A DNA stretch of 64,000 nt from JALHNI01 sp044226365 (GCA_044226365.1 JBGAHE010000017.1:17789-81788), one strand, 5' to 3'; shown: positions 43,382 to 53,420, numbered from the stretch's first letter. Numbers and translations: made by a program. Notes: a model not told the origin generated them from the letters alone.

Positions 43382-44349
43382 TAGTAGCCCGCTTCCTTGT
43401 CCACCAGATTGCGCAGCGGCTGTCCGGCCGCATAGCGCGCGAAGTTGTCGAGGAAGATCTTCGTCGAATCATCCAGCCACGTGAATGTGTTGTCGGCCGT
43501 ATGCGGCGAGATAAAGACGTTGTCCATCTTCCACAGCGGGCTCGTCGGCGCCAGCGGCTCCGTTTCGAACACGTCCAGCGACGCGCCGGCGATCGTGCCG
43601 TTCTCCAGCGCCTTCACCAACTCCGCCTCATTGATCGCCGACCCACGGCCCACGTTCAAAACGATGGCGGACTTCTTCATCGCCGCGAACTCCTTCGCGC
43701 CCATCATCCCCACCGTGCCCGACGTATGCGGCAGCGCCAGCGCGACGTAATCGCAAACCGCCAGCATCTCGTGCAGTTGATCCGGCCCATACGACTTCTC
43801 GATCACCGTATCGCCCGCCGATTGCTCTGGGTTCCGGCGCAACGCGTGCACCTTCAAACCCATGCCCTGTCCCCGCTTGGCGACTTCCTTACCGATATCG
43901 CCGTAGCCGATGATTCCCAGCGTCTGCCCGTAGATTTCGCACGAATCGAACTTTTCCCAGTGCGCCGCCGCTTCCTGACGCAGCAGCCGCCGCACGTTCT
44001 TCGCCTGGAACAGAATGCCCAAAATACAGAACTCCGCCAGCGACTTCGAATACGCGCCCCGCGCGTTCGTCAGCGGAATGCCGCTCGCCTTGAACTCGGG
44101 CGTCAGCAGTTTATCGATGCCCACCCACAGCGAGTGAGCCCATTTCAAATTTGGCGTCGCCTTCAGCAAAGCCGGCCACAGATTGGCATCCGTCGTCGTG
44201 TGAAAAATCACATCGGCGGTCGGCGCCAGGCTGGCAAACGCTTCCATCGTCTCCCCGACGGCGATGTTGGTTTCCGGCGGCAATTGCTCCAGCAAACGAA
44301 GGTGGCGGGCGGTGGGGTTGCCCAATACGAGAACGGTATGTGCGGCCAT
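43381..44349 (-). CDS. D-2-hydroxyacid dehydrogenase family protein
   Basis: A 322-residue NAD-dependent dehydrogenase. The Rossmann motif is LGIIGYGDIGKEVAKRG; catalytic residues are the Arg in NVGRGSAINE, Glu in DVFETEPLAP and His in ISPHTADNT. Substrate cannot be told from the sequence; the group covers glyoxylate, hydroxypyruvate and phosphoglycerate. The start is only 7 bases from a 14-bp palindrome shared with the divergent zinc-ribbon gene. Next gene: the PLP dehydratase, one base overlap. Confidence 0.9.
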   Translation of the reverse strand: MAAHTVLVLGNPTARHLRLLEQLPPETNIAVGETMEAFASLAPTADVIFHTTTDANLWPALLKATPNLKWAHSLWVGIDKLLTPEFKASGIPLTNARGAYSKSLAEFCILGILFQAKNVRRLLRQEAAAHWEKFDSCEIYGQTLGIIGYGDIGKEVAKRGQGMGLKVHALRRNPEQSAGDTVIEKSYGPDQLHEMLAVCDYVALALPHTSGTVGMMGAKEFAAMKKSAIVLNVGRGSAINEAELVKALENGTIAGASLDVFETEPLAPTSPLWKMDNVFISPHTADNTFTWLDDSTKIFLDNFARYAAGQPLRNLVDKEAGY

Positions 44350-44356
44350 GAGCTTC

Positions 44357-44370
44357 CAGGATATATCCTG
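44357..44370. promoter_or_regulatory. 14-bp perfect palindrome in a 26-base divergent intergenic region
   Basis: CAGGATATATCCTG is identical on both strands. Its TATATC hexamers end 8 bases before the GTG at 44376 on the plus strand and 10 bases before the ATG at 44349 on the minus strand. It can be read as a two-way -10 element or an operator. Confidence 0.5.
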
Positions 44371-44375
44371 AAAGC

Positions 44376-45008
44376 GTGGACTTGCGTTGTACGTGTGGCG
44401 CCTACCCTCCCGAAGACGCGCGCTTCTGCCATAAGTGCGGCAGACCCCTTCTTGAGGAATCTCCAGCCGACAGCGAGGCGCTGACCCCGCCGCCGCTGCC
44501 CGTCGCGGCAGACCCTCCCGAGTCCGTGGTCGAGATCAGCTTTCAAAACGCCCTCGCCGTGCGCGTCAGCCTGATCGCCGCCGGCCTCGCCGTGCTGTTG
44601 TTGGGCCTCGCCGTCGCCGTCAGCAATCCCCTTCTGCAGATCCTCGCTTGCGTCATGCTCGCCATGGGCTCCGGCTTCTTCGCCGTCTACCTCTACCGCC
44701 TGCGCAGCGGCAAGCCCGTCTCCGTTCTGAGCGGCGCTCGCCTGGGCTGGATCACTGGCGTCTTTAGTTTTGTCATTCTCCTGGTGCTCATCACCATCAC
44801 CTTCCTCGCCATGAGCGACGCCGGCTTCCGCGCCGCCATGCAGCAGGAGCTCGATAAAGCAGGCAAGCCGGGCGACCTCCAATTGCTGGAACGCCCGGCT
44901 GAACTTCTGCTCTCTTTCGCTGCCAACTTCGTCACGCTCGCCATGATGACCAGCGTCGGCGGCGCCATGGGCGCCAAGCTCCTCGGTCACGACGAACCAG
45001 GCTCTTAG
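44376..45008 (+). CDS. Zinc-ribbon membrane protein of unknown function
   Basis: A 210-residue protein. The N-terminal zinc ribbon (CTCGAYPPEDARFCHKCG) is followed by a Pro-rich linker and about four membrane helices (residues 58-105, 120-145 and 180-200). Zinc-ribbon plus membrane proteins of this kind are common in Acidobacteriota, with no known role. GTG start without ribosome site. Ends in a 4-base overlap with the convergent ATPase gene. Confidence 0.8.
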   Translation: MDLRCTCGAYPPEDARFCHKCGRPLLEESPADSEALTPPPLPVAADPPESVVEISFQNALAVRVSLIAAGLAVLLLGLAVAVSNPLLQILACVMLAMGSGFFAVYLYRLRSGKPVSVLSGARLGWITGVFSFVILLVLITITFLAMSDAGFRAAMQQELDKAGKPGDLQLLERPAELLLSFAANFVTLAMMTSVGGAMGAKLLGHDEPGS

Positions 45009-46057
45009 GCTGCCGGATCGTACAGCCGTTGCGAGAACGTCAGCGACTCGCCGCCCGTCGCCAGCGCGATCCTCACATTGCTCCCCGGCCGGATTCGCCC
45101 CGCCAGAATGAAGCTCGCCAGCGGCTGCAGCAACTGCCGGTGAATCGTCCGCTTCAACTCGCGCGCGCCGAACTGCGCACTCACGCCCCGCTCCAGCAGA
45201 TACGCCCGGGCCTCGGGCCGCACGTCCAGCGTGAACGAACGCAGCCCCAGCCGGTGCCGGATGTGGTCGTCGAGCTTCGCCAGTTGCAGATCGAGAATCT
45301 GCTCCATCGCCGCTTTCGACAGCGGCTCGTACGTCACCGTCGAATCCAGCCGGTTGATGAACTCCGGCGAGAAATTCCGCCGCACCGCCTGATCGCCGAT
45401 CGCCGCCAGTTTGCGCGAGCGATCCTCATCGCCGATCCCGTCGCGCTGGAAGCCAAAGCCGGACCCCAGTTCCTTCATCATCGCTGCCGCGCCCAGATTG
45501 CTCGTCATAAAGATGATCGAGTTCTCGAACGTCACGCTCGTGTTGTCGCCCAGCCGCAGCAGCCCCTTGTCCAGCACGCCCAGCAGCAGCCGGTTCAATG
45601 ACGGCGCCGCTTTCTCCACTTCGTCGAAAAGCACAATCGAAAGCGGCGAAGCTTCGCTCGCCACCGAACTCAGCCGGAACTGCGTCAGCAGCGGCTGCGT
45701 TTCGCGATGTCCCAGATATCCGGGCGGCGCGCCAATCAGCTTGGCCACCTCGTGATCCATCTGGTATTCGCCGCAATCGATCTTCAGCACTGCCTTTTCG
45801 CTCCCGTGCAGCGCTTCCGCCAGCGCCTCCACGGTGCGGGTCTTGCCCGTGCCGGACGGCCCCAGCAGGAGGAACACGCCCGCCGGCCGCCCTTCCGGCG
45901 AAAGCCCCGCCTGGAACATCGTCACGTACGGGACGATAGCGTCGATCGCCGCCTGCTGCCCAATCAACCGCTGACGCAGTTCGTGCGCCAAATCACGGTC
46001 GGTGGGGGGCGGAATCGTCGGGTTCCGGCGGCGGGAGTTGATGGATGTGGTCTTCAA
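45005..46057 (-). CDS. Stand-alone ClpA/ClpB D2-type AAA+ ATPase
   Basis: A protein of about 350 residues equivalent to only the second AAA domain of Clp/Hsp100 unfoldases. In order: Walker A GPSGTGKT, pore loop GAPPGYLGHRE, Walker B IVLFDEVEKA, sensor 1 IFMTSN, arginine finger region FINRLD, and the small D2 domain with sensor 2 QFGARELKRTIHRQL. There is no N domain, no D1 and no middle coiled coil. No ClpP-binding loop of the IGF/L type was noticed. TTG start at 46057 chosen for AAGGAGGA 8 bases upstream; a -10 TATACT lies at 46089-46084. Confidence 0.85.
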   Translation of the reverse strand: MKTTSINSRRRNPTIPPPTDRDLAHELRQRLIGQQAAIDAIVPYVTMFQAGLSPEGRPAGVFLLLGPSGTGKTRTVEALAEALHGSEKAVLKIDCGEYQMDHEVAKLIGAPPGYLGHRETQPLLTQFRLSSVASEASPLSIVLFDEVEKAAPSLNRLLLGVLDKGLLRLGDNTSVTFENSIIFMTSNLGAAAMMKELGSGFGFQRDGIGDEDRSRKLAAIGDQAVRRNFSPEFINRLDSTVTYEPLSKAAMEQILDLQLAKLDDHIRHRLGLRSFTLDVRPEARAYLLERGVSAQFGARELKRTIHRQLLQPLASFILAGRIRPGSNVRIALATGGESLTFSQRLYDPAA

Positions 46058-46083
46058 ACGCAAGGTCCTCCTTCTCGACCAAC

Positions 46084-46089
46084 AGTATA
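46084..46089 (-). promoter_or_regulatory. -10 box TATACT of the Clp-like gene
   Basis: TATACT on the minus strand places a transcript start near 46077, just before the AAGGAGGA ribosome site (46073-46066). No good -35 box is seen. Confidence 0.4.
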
Positions 46090-46160
46090 GAAAGAGGTCT
46101 CCTAAAAACCGGGTCCCCAAGGCCCGCTTTCGGCCTGAATTCGCAGATTTTTTTTGAACG

Positions 46161-47300
46161 CTAAGTCGCTAAGAATGAGAGGATTGCGTCGGCAATCCGC
46201 GGGCTGGCCTGCCCATCTCCGTAAGGGTTGTGAACGAAACTTCGCTTCACGTATTCCGTCGGGCTGTCCAGCAGTCGGGACCCCTGCCGGAAGATCCGTT
46301 TTTCGTCCGTTCCCACCAACTGCACCGTCCCGGCGTCGATCGCCTCGGGCCGCTCCGTCTTGTCGCGCAACACCAGAATCGGCTTGCCCAGCGACGGACC
46401 CTCCTCCTGCACCCCGCCCGAATCCGTAATCACGAAATAGCAGCGGCGCAGCAGGTCCACAAACGACACATAGTCCAGCGGCTCGATCAATTGAATATTC
46501 GGCTGATCCGCCAACTGCTCCTTCACCACGGCTTGCACTGCCGGGTTCGGATGCACGGGCAGAATCATGTGCACATCATCGCGCGCGGCGATCTTCCGCA
46601 GCGCCCGGCACACCTTCAACTGACCGTCGCCAAAGCTCTCCCGCCGGTGCATCGTCACCAGGACGATCCGCCGGCCCGGGGGCGGCTCGAATGCTTGCGC
46701 CGGAATCAATTCCCCGCTCACGATCTGGTCGCGGACAAACAACAGCGCGTCGATGCCCGTATTCCCCGTCACATGAATGTACTTCTCGAGTACGCCTTCG
46801 GCCAGCAGATGGCCGCGCGCCCGGTCGGTGGCCGCAAAGTGCAGCGCCGAAAGCCGCGTCGTCACCACGCGGTTCATCTCTTCCGGAAACGGCTGCCAAA
46901 GATCGAAAGTCCGCAGCCCGGCCTCCACGTGCGCCACCGGAATCTGTTGATAGAACGCGGCCAGCGCGCCGCAGAAGGTCGAAGTGGTATCGCCTTGCAC
47001 CACCACCAGATCGGGCTGAAAGTCTTTGAGAACGGGCTCGAGCCCCGCCAGAATCCGCGCCGTCGACGCCGCCAACGTCTGCCCCGCCTGCATCGAATCC
47101 AGATCCACCTCCGGCTCCACCTCGAAGATGGCCAGCACGGAGTCGAGCATCTGCCGGTGCTGCGCGGTCACACACACGCGCACCTCGAACTGCTCCGGGC
47201 GCGATTGCAACTCGCGCACAACCGGGGAGAGCTTAATGGCCTCAGGACGGGTGCCGAAGAGAATCAGCACTCGCTTGGGGCGGTTGATTTCGTTGGACAC
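46161..47300 (-). CDS. wecB: UDP-N-acetylglucosamine 2-epimerase (non-hydrolysing)
   Basis: A 379-residue GT-B-fold epimerase: LFGTRPEAIKLSPVV at the N-terminus, VQGDTTSTFCGALAAF, HVEAGLRTFDLWQPFPEE and ITDSGGVQEEGPSLGKP, RDKTERPEAI. All expected active-site stretches are present. It converts UDP-GlcNAc to UDP-ManNAc for surface polysaccharides. It begins 12 bases after the infA stop, so these two unlike genes may share a transcript. Confidence 0.94.
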   Translation of the reverse strand: MSNEINRPKRVLILFGTRPEAIKLSPVVRELQSRPEQFEVRVCVTAQHRQMLDSVLAIFEVEPEVDLDSMQAGQTLAASTARILAGLEPVLKDFQPDLVVVQGDTTSTFCGALAAFYQQIPVAHVEAGLRTFDLWQPFPEEMNRVVTTRLSALHFAATDRARGHLLAEGVLEKYIHVTGNTGIDALLFVRDQIVSGELIPAQAFEPPPGRRIVLVTMHRRESFGDGQLKVCRALRKIAARDDVHMILPVHPNPAVQAVVKEQLADQPNIQLIEPLDYVSFVDLLRRCYFVITDSGGVQEEGPSLGKPILVLRDKTERPEAIDAGTVQLVGTDEKRIFRQGSRLLDSPTEYVKRSFVHNPYGDGQASPRIADAILSFLAT

Positions 47301-47312
47301 TGGCGGCGGGTA

Positions 47313-47531
47313 CTACTTGTGGCGGTAAGTGATGCGGCCCTTGGTGAGGTCGTAGGGCGAGAGTTCCATGGTGACGCGGTCACCGGCCAGAACCCGGATG
47401 CGGTTACGGCGCAACTTGCCGGCGAGGTGGGCGAGAACAGTGCGTTCCTGATCCAATTGGACGCTGAATAATCCGCTGGGGAACTTCTCCACCACGGTGC
47501 CGGTCACTTCAATGCAATCTTCTTTACTCAT
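47313..47531 (-). CDS. infA: Translation initiation factor IF-1
   Basis: A 72-residue S1/OB-fold protein: MSKEDCIEVTGTVVEKFPSG, VLAHLAGKLRRNRIRVLAGD and ELSPYDLTKGRITYR are diagnostic. The start at 47531 has an AGGAGGG site directly upstream. Some loop residues differ from the usual IF-1 (SGLFSVQLDQERT in place of NAMFRVELENGH). It is not in a ribosomal protein operon here, which suggests either relocation or a second infA copy. Confidence 0.93.
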   Translation of the reverse strand: MSKEDCIEVTGTVVEKFPSGLFSVQLDQERTVLAHLAGKLRRNRIRVLAGDRVTMELSPYDLTKGRITYRHK

Positions 47532-47686
47532 TGCCCTCCTAGGCAAAACCGTCAGTCGGTAGAGTGTTACCGCCACTCGCCCACCTGACATTATCAAATT
47601 AATCGACCAATATTTTCAGGATAACCGATTGTCGCGATTTGGGTAAGGTGCCCAAGGCGGTAAACTGCAAAGGGTACCTGGCGATT

Positions 47687-48514
47687 GTGGCGCAATTAAG
47701 CAGTGTGAAGGACCGCGGCATCCTGATTACCGGAGCCGGCCGCGGCATTGGCAAACGGTTAGCTATCGGGCTCGCTCAAATGGGTGCCCGCGTGGGTCTG
47801 TTATCCCGCAGCAAGGGCGAACTCGATCTCGCCGCTCTCGAAATCGAACACGCCGGCGGCACTTCGCTCCGCATTCGCGCCGACGTTCGCGACTATGATC
47901 AGGTCGTCACCGCCGTCGAACGCATGCGCGCCCACTTCGGCGAACTTGAAGCCGTCATTTGCGCCGCTGGCATCCAAGGCCCCATCGGACCTCTGCACGA
48001 ACTCGACCCTAAGCTCTGGGCCGAAACCGTCGACACCAATCTCCTCGGCATCATGCACTGCTGCCGCGCCGCTCTCCCGTCGATGATCGCCGCCCGCCGC
48101 GGCAAACTCCTCCTTCTCGCCGGCGGCGGCTCCACCAAGCCGCGCCCCAACTTCACCGCTTACTCGGCCGCCAAAGCCGGTGTCGTCCGCTTCGCCGAAA
48201 GCCTCTCCTACGAAGTGGACCGCCACAACGTCCAGGTCAACTGCATGGCTCCCGGCTCCGCTTACACCAACATGACCGACGAGATCCTCGCCGCCGGCGA
48301 TCGCGCCGGTGAGCGCGAACAGGACGACGCCCGCCAGGTTCGCCAAAACGGCGGCGTCTCCCCGGACAAACAGATTCACCTCGCCGCCTTCCTCGTCTCC
48401 GAAAGTTCCAACCACCTCTCCGGCAAGCTCATCCACGTCAACGACGATTGGAAGCGCTTTGAAAAAGAAGGCCTCAGCCCCGAAGCCTATACCCTCCGCC
48501 GGATTCAGAAATGA
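47687..48514 (+). CDS. Short-chain dehydrogenase/reductase
   Basis: A classical SDR of about 275 residues: cofactor site TGAGRGIGKR, CAAG-type ICAAGIQGP, catalytic YSAAK with the Ser of AGGGST upstream, and NCMAPGSAYTNM. Substrate unknown. The start is uncertain: GTG at 47687 and GTG at 47705 are both possible and neither has a clear ribosome site; the frame stays open to a TTG at 47639. The 155-base gap to the divergent infA is AT-rich and holds likely promoters for both. Overlaps fdhD by 4 bases. Confidence 0.87.
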   Translation: MAQLSSVKDRGILITGAGRGIGKRLAIGLAQMGARVGLLSRSKGELDLAALEIEHAGGTSLRIRADVRDYDQVVTAVERMRAHFGELEAVICAAGIQGPIGPLHELDPKLWAETVDTNLLGIMHCCRAALPSMIAARRGKLLLLAGGGSTKPRPNFTAYSAAKAGVVRFAESLSYEVDRHNVQVNCMAPGSAYTNMTDEILAAGDRAGEREQDDARQVRQNGGVSPDKQIHLAAFLVSESSNHLSGKLIHVNDDWKRFEKEGLSPEAYTLRRIQK

Positions 48515-49326
48515 AGATCGCCGCCGTCGACGTGGTCCGCTACGCCGCAGGCGACTCTCACTCCGCCGCTGACCAGGTCGGCGTCGAAGAACCCCTTGAG
48601 ATCCGCCTCGGCTATCTCCGCGACGGCACCCGCCTCTATCGCAACGTCGTCGTCACCATGCGCACGCCCGGCGACGATGCTGACCTCGCCGCTGGCTTCC
48701 TGTACACCGAAGGCATCCTCACCGCCGCCTCGCAGATCGAGTCCATCGAGCCTTGGGACGGCCTCCCCAACATCCTCCGCGTCCACCTCGCCCCGGGCGT
48801 CGAAGTGGACTGGAAGCGCCTGGAGCGCCTCACCTACGCGGCTTCCAGTTGTGGCCTCTGCGGCAAAGCCTCCATCGAAATGGTCGCCGCTCGCCTGCCG
48901 GACCATCCCCCGGCCGACATCGCCTTCGCCGCGCCGCTCCTCCTCGAACTTCCCGCCCGCCTCGCCGCCCATCAGCAAGCCTTCGCCGCTACCGGTTCGC
49001 TCCATGCCGCCGCTCTCTTTGATGACACGGGCCAACTCCTGTCCTCTTTCGAAGACGTCGGACGTCACAACGCCGTCGACAAGCTGATTGGCTCCGCCTG
49101 GCGCGCCGGCCAGCCCCTCGCCCGCTCCCTGATGCTGGTTAGCGGCCGCGCGGGTTTCGAGCTCGTTCAAAAAGCAGCCATGGCCGGCATTCCCGTCATG
49201 GCCGCCGTCGGCGCCCCCTCCAGCCTCGCGGTCGAACTGGCGGACTCCGCCGGCCTCACCCTCATCGGTTTCCTCCGCGATCGCCGCTTCAACATCTACA
49301 CCTCCCCGCACCGGATTCGTCCGTAG
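48511..49326 (+). CDS. fdhD: Formate dehydrogenase accessory sulfurtransferase FdhD
   Basis: A 271-residue protein. The sulfur-carrying CxxC is C114-G-L-C117 (SSCGLCGK); EEPLEIRLG, MRTPGDDADLAAGFLYTEGI, FEDVGRHNAVDKLIG and VSGRAGFELVQKAAMAGIP are all family hallmarks. FdhD passes sulfur from IscS to the molybdenum cofactor of formate dehydrogenases. No formate dehydrogenase gene is in the window. It is coupled (ATGA) to the SDR gene. Confidence 0.95.
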   Translation: MKIAAVDVVRYAAGDSHSAADQVGVEEPLEIRLGYLRDGTRLYRNVVVTMRTPGDDADLAAGFLYTEGILTAASQIESIEPWDGLPNILRVHLAPGVEVDWKRLERLTYAASSCGLCGKASIEMVAARLPDHPPADIAFAAPLLLELPARLAAHQQAFAATGSLHAAALFDDTGQLLSSFEDVGRHNAVDKLIGSAWRAGQPLARSLMLVSGRAGFELVQKAAMAGIPVMAAVGAPSSLAVELADSAGLTLIGFLRDRRFNIYTSPHRIRP

Positions 49327-49356
49327 CGCTATCCTAGAGGTTTTGGGAGGCTCCTG

Positions 49357-49884
49357 TTGAGTATTGGTAACGCGATCAGCGCATTCTTTGGCATTCTGTT
49401 CAAGAATCAGATTCCCGACGATGTCGCTGCCGCTCTGGGCTGGGTGCGCCGCGAAAACAAGCCGAAGCCGGCTGCGGCGGAAAAACCCAAAGAAACCGTG
49501 GGGCCCGTCGATGGCTCCCTGCAAATCCTCGGCCTGCTGCAGCGCGACGCGCGTCTGGTCGACTTCCTGATGGAAAACATCGCCCCCTACACCGACGAAC
49601 AGATCGGCGCCGCCGTTCGTGGCGTCCACGAACAAAGCCGGCAAACCCTCGAACGCTATTTCCAGTTCACCCCCGTCATCGACGGCGTGGAAGGCACTTA
49701 CGCCAAGGTCACCACCAAGGACCCGGCCGCCGTCAAACTTCTGGGCAACGTCCCCGCCGATGGCAAGGCCGCCGGCGGCACCCTCCGCCATCGTGGCTGG
49801 CGCGTCGTGAAAACCGACCTGCCGCCGATCTTCCCCCACCAGAAGACCGACATCCTCGCCCCCGCTGAAATCGAAGTCGCCTAA
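49357..49884 (+). CDS. DUF2760 protein, partner of the Hsp70-like gene
   Basis: A 175-residue protein of the DUF2760 family: GSLQILGLLQRDARLVDFL, then EQIGAAVRGVHEQSRQTLER, and the C-terminal GTLRHRGWRVVKTDLPPI. Family genes lie next to unusual Hsp70 genes, as here (10 bases). TTG start at 49357 with GGGAGG 6 bases upstream. Probably a co-factor of the chaperone; no activity is known. Confidence 0.87.
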   Translation: MSIGNAISAFFGILFKNQIPDDVAAALGWVRRENKPKPAAAEKPKETVGPVDGSLQILGLLQRDARLVDFLMENIAPYTDEQIGAAVRGVHEQSRQTLERYFQFTPVIDGVEGTYAKVTTKDPAAVKLLGNVPADGKAAGGTLRHRGWRVVKTDLPPIFPHQKTDILAPAEIEVA

Positions 49885-49893
49885 ACCTAAACA

Positions 49894-51654
<1,761 letters not shown>

Positions 51655-51790
51655 TCCGAAAGTACTGAAACACCCGTCGAGAAGTACCGCAATCTAGGTA
51701 CTTTAAATTGCCAAATTAGTCCTGTTTTGTGGTTAGGCCTTGCTTCGCCTCCCCAAAAGCGTGTACATAGAGGGTAGTTACACTTCCCCC

Positions 51791-52234
51791 GTGCTAACGC
51801 TCAAATACACCTTTGAAGCGTCGGTTCATGAAATGAGCCGGTTGCTGTCCGAGGAGGGTTATCCCTCTCGGATTGCCTGGGTCCAGCCCGGACACGTCGT
51901 CTACTATCGGCGACGCCTCTTCGTGCACGTGCCCAACACCATGATCACGGCCATGGTGGCGCGCTCCTATTTCCGCGCCGGCTTCGACCAGGGCTTGGGG
52001 CTTACCGTCGATGCCATCTGCCGCCTTGGCGACACCACCTTCTGCTCCGTCTTCGTTCCGGAAAATCCGGCTCAAGCCCGCCGCCTGGGTCTCGACAAAG
52101 ACGAAGTCCGCATGTCCGTCCTCATTGATCCCGTCCCCGCCCAGCGCATCACCAACCCGCTGCTCTGGGCGCTGCTCCGCTGGCTCGGCCGCCGGAACAC
52201 GCCCGTCGTCGCCAAGCTCTTCCGCGATATCTAG
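51791..52234 (+). CDS. Conserved-looking hypothetical protein
   Basis: About 147 residues, starting LTLKYTFEASVHEMSRLLSE and rich in strands, with a basic C-terminus (LLRWLGRRNTPVVAKLFRDI). No signal peptide or membrane helix, and no family that I recognise. A TACACT -10-like box ends 6 bases before the GTG at 51791, favouring this start over the TTG at 51740. Upstream, AAAGTAC (51659-51665) and GTACTTT (51698-51704) form an inverted repeat. Ends in a 4-base overlap with the convergent DUF423 gene. Confidence 0.65.
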   Translation: MLTLKYTFEASVHEMSRLLSEEGYPSRIAWVQPGHVVYYRRRLFVHVPNTMITAMVARSYFRAGFDQGLGLTVDAICRLGDTTFCSVFVPENPAQARRLGLDKDEVRMSVLIDPVPAQRITNPLLWALLRWLGRRNTPVVAKLFRDI

Positions 52235-52575
52235 CTGCGCGCCATCGTATACGCCAGCGTTAGCCACGCCACAATAAATGCCACTCCGCCGAAGGGCGTC
52301 ACCGCGCCCAGCGTCCGCACGCCCGTCACCGCCAGCAGATACAACGACCCTGAAAACAGCACCATCCCCACCACCAGCAGCCACTTCACCATCGTCAGAT
52401 CGCGCGGGATCAGCGACACTGCCAGCAACCCCAAGGCATGTACGAAATGGTAGAAGACGGCCTTCTCATACACCCCCATCGAATACGCGTCCAGCCGGTC
52501 CCGCAGCGCATGCGCGCCAAAGGCGCCGATCATCACGGCCAGCGCCAGGAATCCGGCGGCGATTGAGGTCCACAT
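52231..52575 (-). CDS. DUF423 (YgdD-type) membrane protein
   Basis: A 114-residue protein with four membrane helices: ALAVMIGAFGAHALRDRLD, YEKAVFYHFVHALGLLAV, VVGMVLFSGSLYLLAVTGVR and VTPFGGVAFIVAWLTLAYT. These are DUF423 signatures (GAFGAHAL; FSGSLY; TPFGG). Function unknown. Its ATG is 18 bases from the divergent aldolase-like GTG. Confidence 0.9.
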   Translation of the reverse strand: MWTSIAAGFLALAVMIGAFGAHALRDRLDAYSMGVYEKAVFYHFVHALGLLAVSLIPRDLTMVKWLLVVGMVLFSGSLYLLAVTGVRTLGAVTPFGGVAFIVAWLTLAYTMARS

Positions 52576-52593
52576 ATCGTTATCGTAGAGTCT

Positions 52594-53346
52594 GTGACCC
52601 CGTCAGAACAAGAACTGCGTGTTCAACTCGCCGCTGCCTACCGCATCATTGACCACCTCGGTTGGAGCGAACTCATCTGGACCCACACCACCGTCCGCGT
52701 GCCCGGGCCCGAGCATCACTTCCTGATCAACCCCTACGGCTACCGCTTCGATGAAGTCACCGCCTCCAACCTCGTCAAGGTTGATCTCGACGGCAACATC
52801 ATCGGCGACCAGACCCAGGAAGTGAACCCTGCCGGCTTCGTCATCCACAGCGCCATTCATATGGCCCGCCACGACATTCGCTGCATCATGCACACCCACA
52901 CCGTCGCCGGCATGGCCGTCGCCGCGCTCGAATGTGGACTCCTCCCCGTCAGTATGTATGCCCTCGGCTACGACGACGCCGTCGCCTATCACGACTTCGA
53001 AGGCCCCAGCCTCGACTACGAAGAGCGTGAACGCCTCGCCTCTGACCTCGGCGACCGTCACGTCATGATCATGCGCAACCACGGTCTGCTCACCTGCGGC
53101 GACACGATCGCCCAGGCCTTCGTCCGCATGTATCGTCTCGAGCGCGCCTGCCAGGTGCAACTCGCCGCCCAAGCCACCGGCTCCCCTCTCGTCGTGCCGC
53201 CCGATCACATTCGCCGGGTCAGCCGCGAACGCAGCGACGTCTTCCTGGAAGCCGAAGGCGACCGCGGCTACAGCCGCAACCCCAACCCCGAGTTCACCGC
53301 TCTCATGCGCCTCATGGATCGCAAAGATCCCTCCTATCGCCATTAG
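52594..53346 (+). CDS. Class II aldolase/adducin-family protein
   Basis: A 250-residue protein of the class II aldolase fold. Zinc histidines are present in CIMHTHTVAG and RNHGLLTCG. The catalytic Glu of fuculose-phosphate aldolase (in SSEW..H) is replaced: the segment reads NPAGFVIHSAIH. Such adducin-like members often have unknown activities. A TATCGT box ends 7 bases before the GTG start, and no ribosome site is seen. A strong hairpin follows the stop. Confidence 0.88.
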   Translation: MTPSEQELRVQLAAAYRIIDHLGWSELIWTHTTVRVPGPEHHFLINPYGYRFDEVTASNLVKVDLDGNIIGDQTQEVNPAGFVIHSAIHMARHDIRCIMHTHTVAGMAVAALECGLLPVSMYALGYDDAVAYHDFEGPSLDYEERERLASDLGDRHVMIMRNHGLLTCGDTIAQAFVRMYRLERACQVQLAAQATGSPLVVPPDHIRRVSRERSDVFLEAEGDRGYSRNPNPEFTALMRLMDRKDPSYRH

Positions 53347-53360
53347 CGCCCCGCCCCCCC

Positions 53361-53420
53361 AAAAAAAACTGGCCCGCCGCCAAGCATCCCGGAGCGACGG
53401 GGATGCTGGCTGGCGGGCCA
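53361..53420. terminator. Strong intrinsic terminator, mainly for the subtilase gene (minus strand)
   Basis: A near-perfect long stem (TGGCCCGCC...AGCATCCC paired with GGGATGCT...GGCGGGCCA) is flanked by eight A on the plus-strand left side, i.e. eight U in the minus-strand transcript after the subtilase gene. It also stands after the aldolase-like gene and may stop both, although the plus side lacks a T run. Confidence 0.8.
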
